Part shown: piece by piece, positions 61,683 through 64,000 of the stretch
How positions within the stretch are numbered: the stretch's first letter is position 1
Layout: each line of letters opens with the position of its first letter
DNA from: Aquilaria yunnanensis
Lineage: Eukaryota; Streptophyta; Magnoliopsida; Malvales; Thymelaeaceae
Direction of reading: 5' to 3'
NCBI GenBank assembly: GCA_039654915.1
Contig: CM077595.1
Location: forward strand, 88,329,501-88,393,500
DNA: 64,000 nucleotides
Notes under the pieces: model-generated
The model's input: only the letters and a program-made list of their open reading frames with translations
Told to the model about the DNA's origin: nothing
Databases searched by the model: none
Made by a program: the position numbers and the translations under genes

Positions 61683-61810
61683 ACTATATCTTTAGCTTAC
61701 ATATGCAAAGTGTGGCAATTCATGGGTCAATAAAAAAAATTTTGACATACAAGTTTAAAGTAAAGTCTCGTAAAGAAAGTATGTATATTTTTAAGAATTT
61801 CACAATTCTT

Positions 61811-62620
61811 TCAAAGAAGAAGATTTACTAAATTGGAGATACACATCCATGTATGATCTACCTTACTCATAATACACAAATCTATGATGTGAATTATGAA
61901 CCTTATGATTTTTCCATGCATAAAATTGAGTTTGTTACCTTTGACCAACTTAACACACGTGTGGGCCAAGAAGAATTCCTTACAGGTTTTTCTAAAAGTT
62001 TTTCAAAATATAATTGGATATTGCATGTACTATCTATATATCATTATTTCAATTCCTTTATGCATGAAAAATGTTGTGGGAGTTGTTGTGGAGGTTGGTA
62101 CAATAGAGCAACAGATTGTTAATGGTGATTCAGTTGATACCTTAACCATAAAATTACAGAATTTGAGATATTTTATACACCATGATGTTCAATGTTTTCC
62201 CTTGGACCATTTGTGTCAAAGAAGAAGATTTACTAAATTGGAGATACACATCCATGTATGATCTACCTTACTCATAATACATAAATCTATGATGTGAATT
62301 ATGAACCTTATGATTTTTCCATGCATAAAATTGAGTTTGTTACCTTTGACCAACTTAACACACGTGTGGACCAAGAAAAATTCCTTACAGGTTTTCCTAA
62401 AAGTTTTTCAAAATATAATTGGATATTGCATGTACTATCTATATATCATTATTTCAATTCCTTTATGCATGATAAATGTTGTGGGAGTTGTTGTGGAGCT
62501 TGGTACAATAGAGCAATAGATTGTTAATGGTGATTCAATTGATACCTTAACCATAAAATTACAGAATTTGAGATATTTTATACACCATGATGTTCAATGT
62601 TTTCCCTTGGACCATTTGTG
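61811..62620. repeat. 405-bp tandem duplication, nearly identical units
   Basis: Unit 1 is 61,811-62,215 and unit 2 is 62,216-62,620. Both start TCAAAGAAGAAGATTTACTA and end GGACCATTTGTG, with only a handful of differences, so the duplication is young compared with the decay of the surrounding copies. Confidence 0.93.
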
Positions 62621-63055
62621 TATATTTTTTTTTGTTGCTAATTTTCATTTTTTTTATAGCAGGAATAAAATTCTATTTACATTATAGACAAAGTTCTCCA
62701 ACATTTTTTTGGTGAAAAGGGAAGAAAATGAATTATCTTGTGTTGTAGGAGTTTTCACTTATTTAGTTGTCAAAACTTTTCAAAGTTTCTAGCATATTAT
62801 ACGTTCTTTCATCCACATTTAGCTTTACTTCTCATTCTACTATAATGGAACTTTTTTAACTAACTTATTTTTGTTTATAGGTCGACCAAGCTTAGGAACT
62901 TCAAGATCGAGCAGAATTTATTTAAATATTCAAATTCCTAAAATTGACAGTATAAGAGATTATTTTATGTAAGTTTTTAAAATCAATTTTTGATTTACAA
63001 TATATGTCTTACTTTGATTAATAACTTACCAACCATGATTTTATATTATAGATTT
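62621..63055. other. Downstream part of the RPA-like copy, nothing further recognised
   Basis: AT-rich sequence with possible last-exon traces (GGTCGACCAAGCTTAGGAAC, 62,880-62,899) but no convincing frame. Confidence 0.4.
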
Positions 63056-63066
63056 AAATATATATA

Positions 63067-63129
<63 letters not shown>
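63056..63129. repeat. (TA)n microsatellite
   Basis: About 70 bp of almost pure TA dinucleotides. Confidence 0.95.
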
Positions 63130-63130
<1 letters not shown>

Positions 63131-63294
63131 GGTTAAAGCACTGCAAGATTATGTAGATGAAATTAAGAAAGATTTGTAATCTTAGTAGCTAAGATCTATT
63201 TCATTACAATTACATGTTTTATAAGGAGTAATGTCTTACATCGAATAATACTATTAATAGAAAGTAAGAGTTTGGATAAGTTTTGTATTATACA

Positions 63295-64000
63295 ACTAGA
63301 CTGGTAAAAGTATCAAATTTGCCATTAATATTTATGTCAGCGCTCGAATTTGCTACTATAGTTTTTTTTTTCTTTTGCCCAATCTCTCATTAATGTTTCA
63401 AAATTGGCTCAAATATGTCACTAAAGTTTCAAATTGAGGGTGAATATGTTACTACTATTAAAAAAGTTAACAGAAAACATTAAAAATAATAAGTTTTAAA
63501 ATTTTAAGGTGATAATATAAGTTTTAACAAACTTCAGATATTTTATGTAATTAGTTTCTCTTTCTCTCTCAAAGGTCATCTACTAACGCCGCCTTCTACA
63601 ACTTTTTCTTCTCCCATTGCCACCAGTGAGATTCGAGAGTAAGAGCTGTCTTTCTTCCGCACGAAAGCACTTCCTCCGCTATCTTCAATGCTTCCCTCTG
63701 ACATCTCTGATGCTTTTTCTCCTCTCTTTCCTTTTCTTCACCTCCACCGGAGGTGGAGACCAATCTTCCAAAATCTCCAGTACAAAATATGAAGCTAATG
63801 CTCCTGGAAACTTCAATTGTTACATAAAAACTAAGTCCAAAGAAATTCTCGAGATTTTGTCAATTCTGATCCCGAAATCAATCTAATAGAATAGCTGGCT
63901 GCATGCATTGCCTATAGTCCTCTAATGGTGCTCATTCCTTGGTCTAATGAGATGTTACCGGAGGTAAAGCTAGACTGAGCACGATTTTGGTAAATTTGAG
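63295..64000 (+). mobile_element. Arm of a TIR element with gene-like interior, cut by the window end
   Basis: 63,300-63,475 has the phrasing of the long-TIR elements seen at 7.1 and 25.2 kb (AAATTTGCCATTAATATTTA, CAAATATGTCACTAAAG). From 63,570 the sequence becomes richer in GC, with a frame at 63,617-63,886 (MPPVRFESKS from an alternative start) and phrases such as CACCTCCACCGGAGGTGGAG (a perfect inverted repeat). I do not recognise a product. It may be captured host exons or the 5' end of a gene continuing past the window. Confidence 0.35.

Larger units (their letters stand above)
61240..62620 (+). pseudogene. RPA1-like OB-fold gene, copy B, with internally duplicated exons
   Basis: Exon-like part 1 (61,253-61,389) reads TLEKFSFDW, WTIQVRVYRLWDVLNSRKGG, FISIDFILVDEK and ends at a GTATTC donor. 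Part 1 is partly repeated at 61,488-61,585 (WTIQIRVYRLWDV). Part 2 (about 61,708-61,975) has the IHGSIK-like, YIFKNF and KIEFVTFDQ motifs, with a stop near 61,828. Part 3 (about 62,060-62,165) reads VVGVVVEVGTIE and GDSVDTLTIKLQN, like the start of the second OB fold. Parts 2-3 are then duplicated as a 405-bp unit. This is recognisable as a replication protein A large-subunit-like gene of the type found in plant Helitrons. The stops and duplications make it non-functional. No Rep/helicase frame was seen nearby. Confidence 0.72.

Overview
The window is nuclear DNA of a flowering plant, almost certainly a eudicot. It is AT-rich, its genes have many short introns, and it holds plant LTR retrotransposons, CACTA, hAT, Mutator-like and Stowaway elements. 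The species cannot be told from the sequence alone. Only one kind of host gene is clearly present: two tandem copies of a long nucleotidyltransferase / PAP-OAS1 substrate-binding-domain protein (Arabidopsis At3g61690-like). The copies start at 15,524 and 31,365, about 15.8 kb apart. Both can be assembled from eight exons with matching phases and near-identical exon lengths, giving 1,343 and 1,342 residues. Both keep the catalytic Asp triad, so both look functional. Homology between the two blocks starts before the 5' UTRs (about 14.87 and 30.74 kb). It runs through the 3' flanks to a Mutator-like MITE found at the matching place behind each copy (24.2 and 39.8 kb), so the unit of duplication was about 10 kb. 

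Layout. 1-4,570: decayed Ty3/gypsy chromovirus (RT, integrase, chromodomain-like tail) and its 3' LTR. 4,571-14,870: gene-poor AT-rich DNA with a 2.5 kb terminal-inverted-repeat element (7.08-9.57 kb), a non-autonomous hAT with an 8-bp target duplication (10,133-10,970) and a small poly(A) retroposon (11.65 kb). 14,870-24,660: gene copy 1 and MITE. 24,660-30,740: spacer with two LINE zinc-finger remnants, a TIR element carrying a 36-bp minisatellite, and a Stowaway MITE. 30,740-40,250: gene copy 2 and MITE. 42,690-50,118: complete but inactivated Ty1/copia element on the minus strand, bounded by AATTG target duplications, with one LTR shortened internally. 52,420-63,130: a field of nested repeats carrying fragments of RPA1-like OB-fold genes (Helitron-associated type), interrupted at 54,708-59,674 by a CACTA (En/Spm) transposon with 3-bp target duplications. 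63,290-64,000: arm of another TIR element with gene-like GC-richer sequence cut by the window edge. 

The two paralogues are the only sequences I would annotate as working genes. Everything else is transposon-derived, with decay dominated in several places by TGG-to-TAG stops, as expected for methylated, silenced elements. I found no defence-like, biosynthetic or otherwise new multigene system. The most unusual structures are rearrangement scars: templated filler at two deletion junctions, a 33-bp copy of flanking host DNA inside the CACTA terminus, and successive tandem duplications of exons in the RPA-like fragments.
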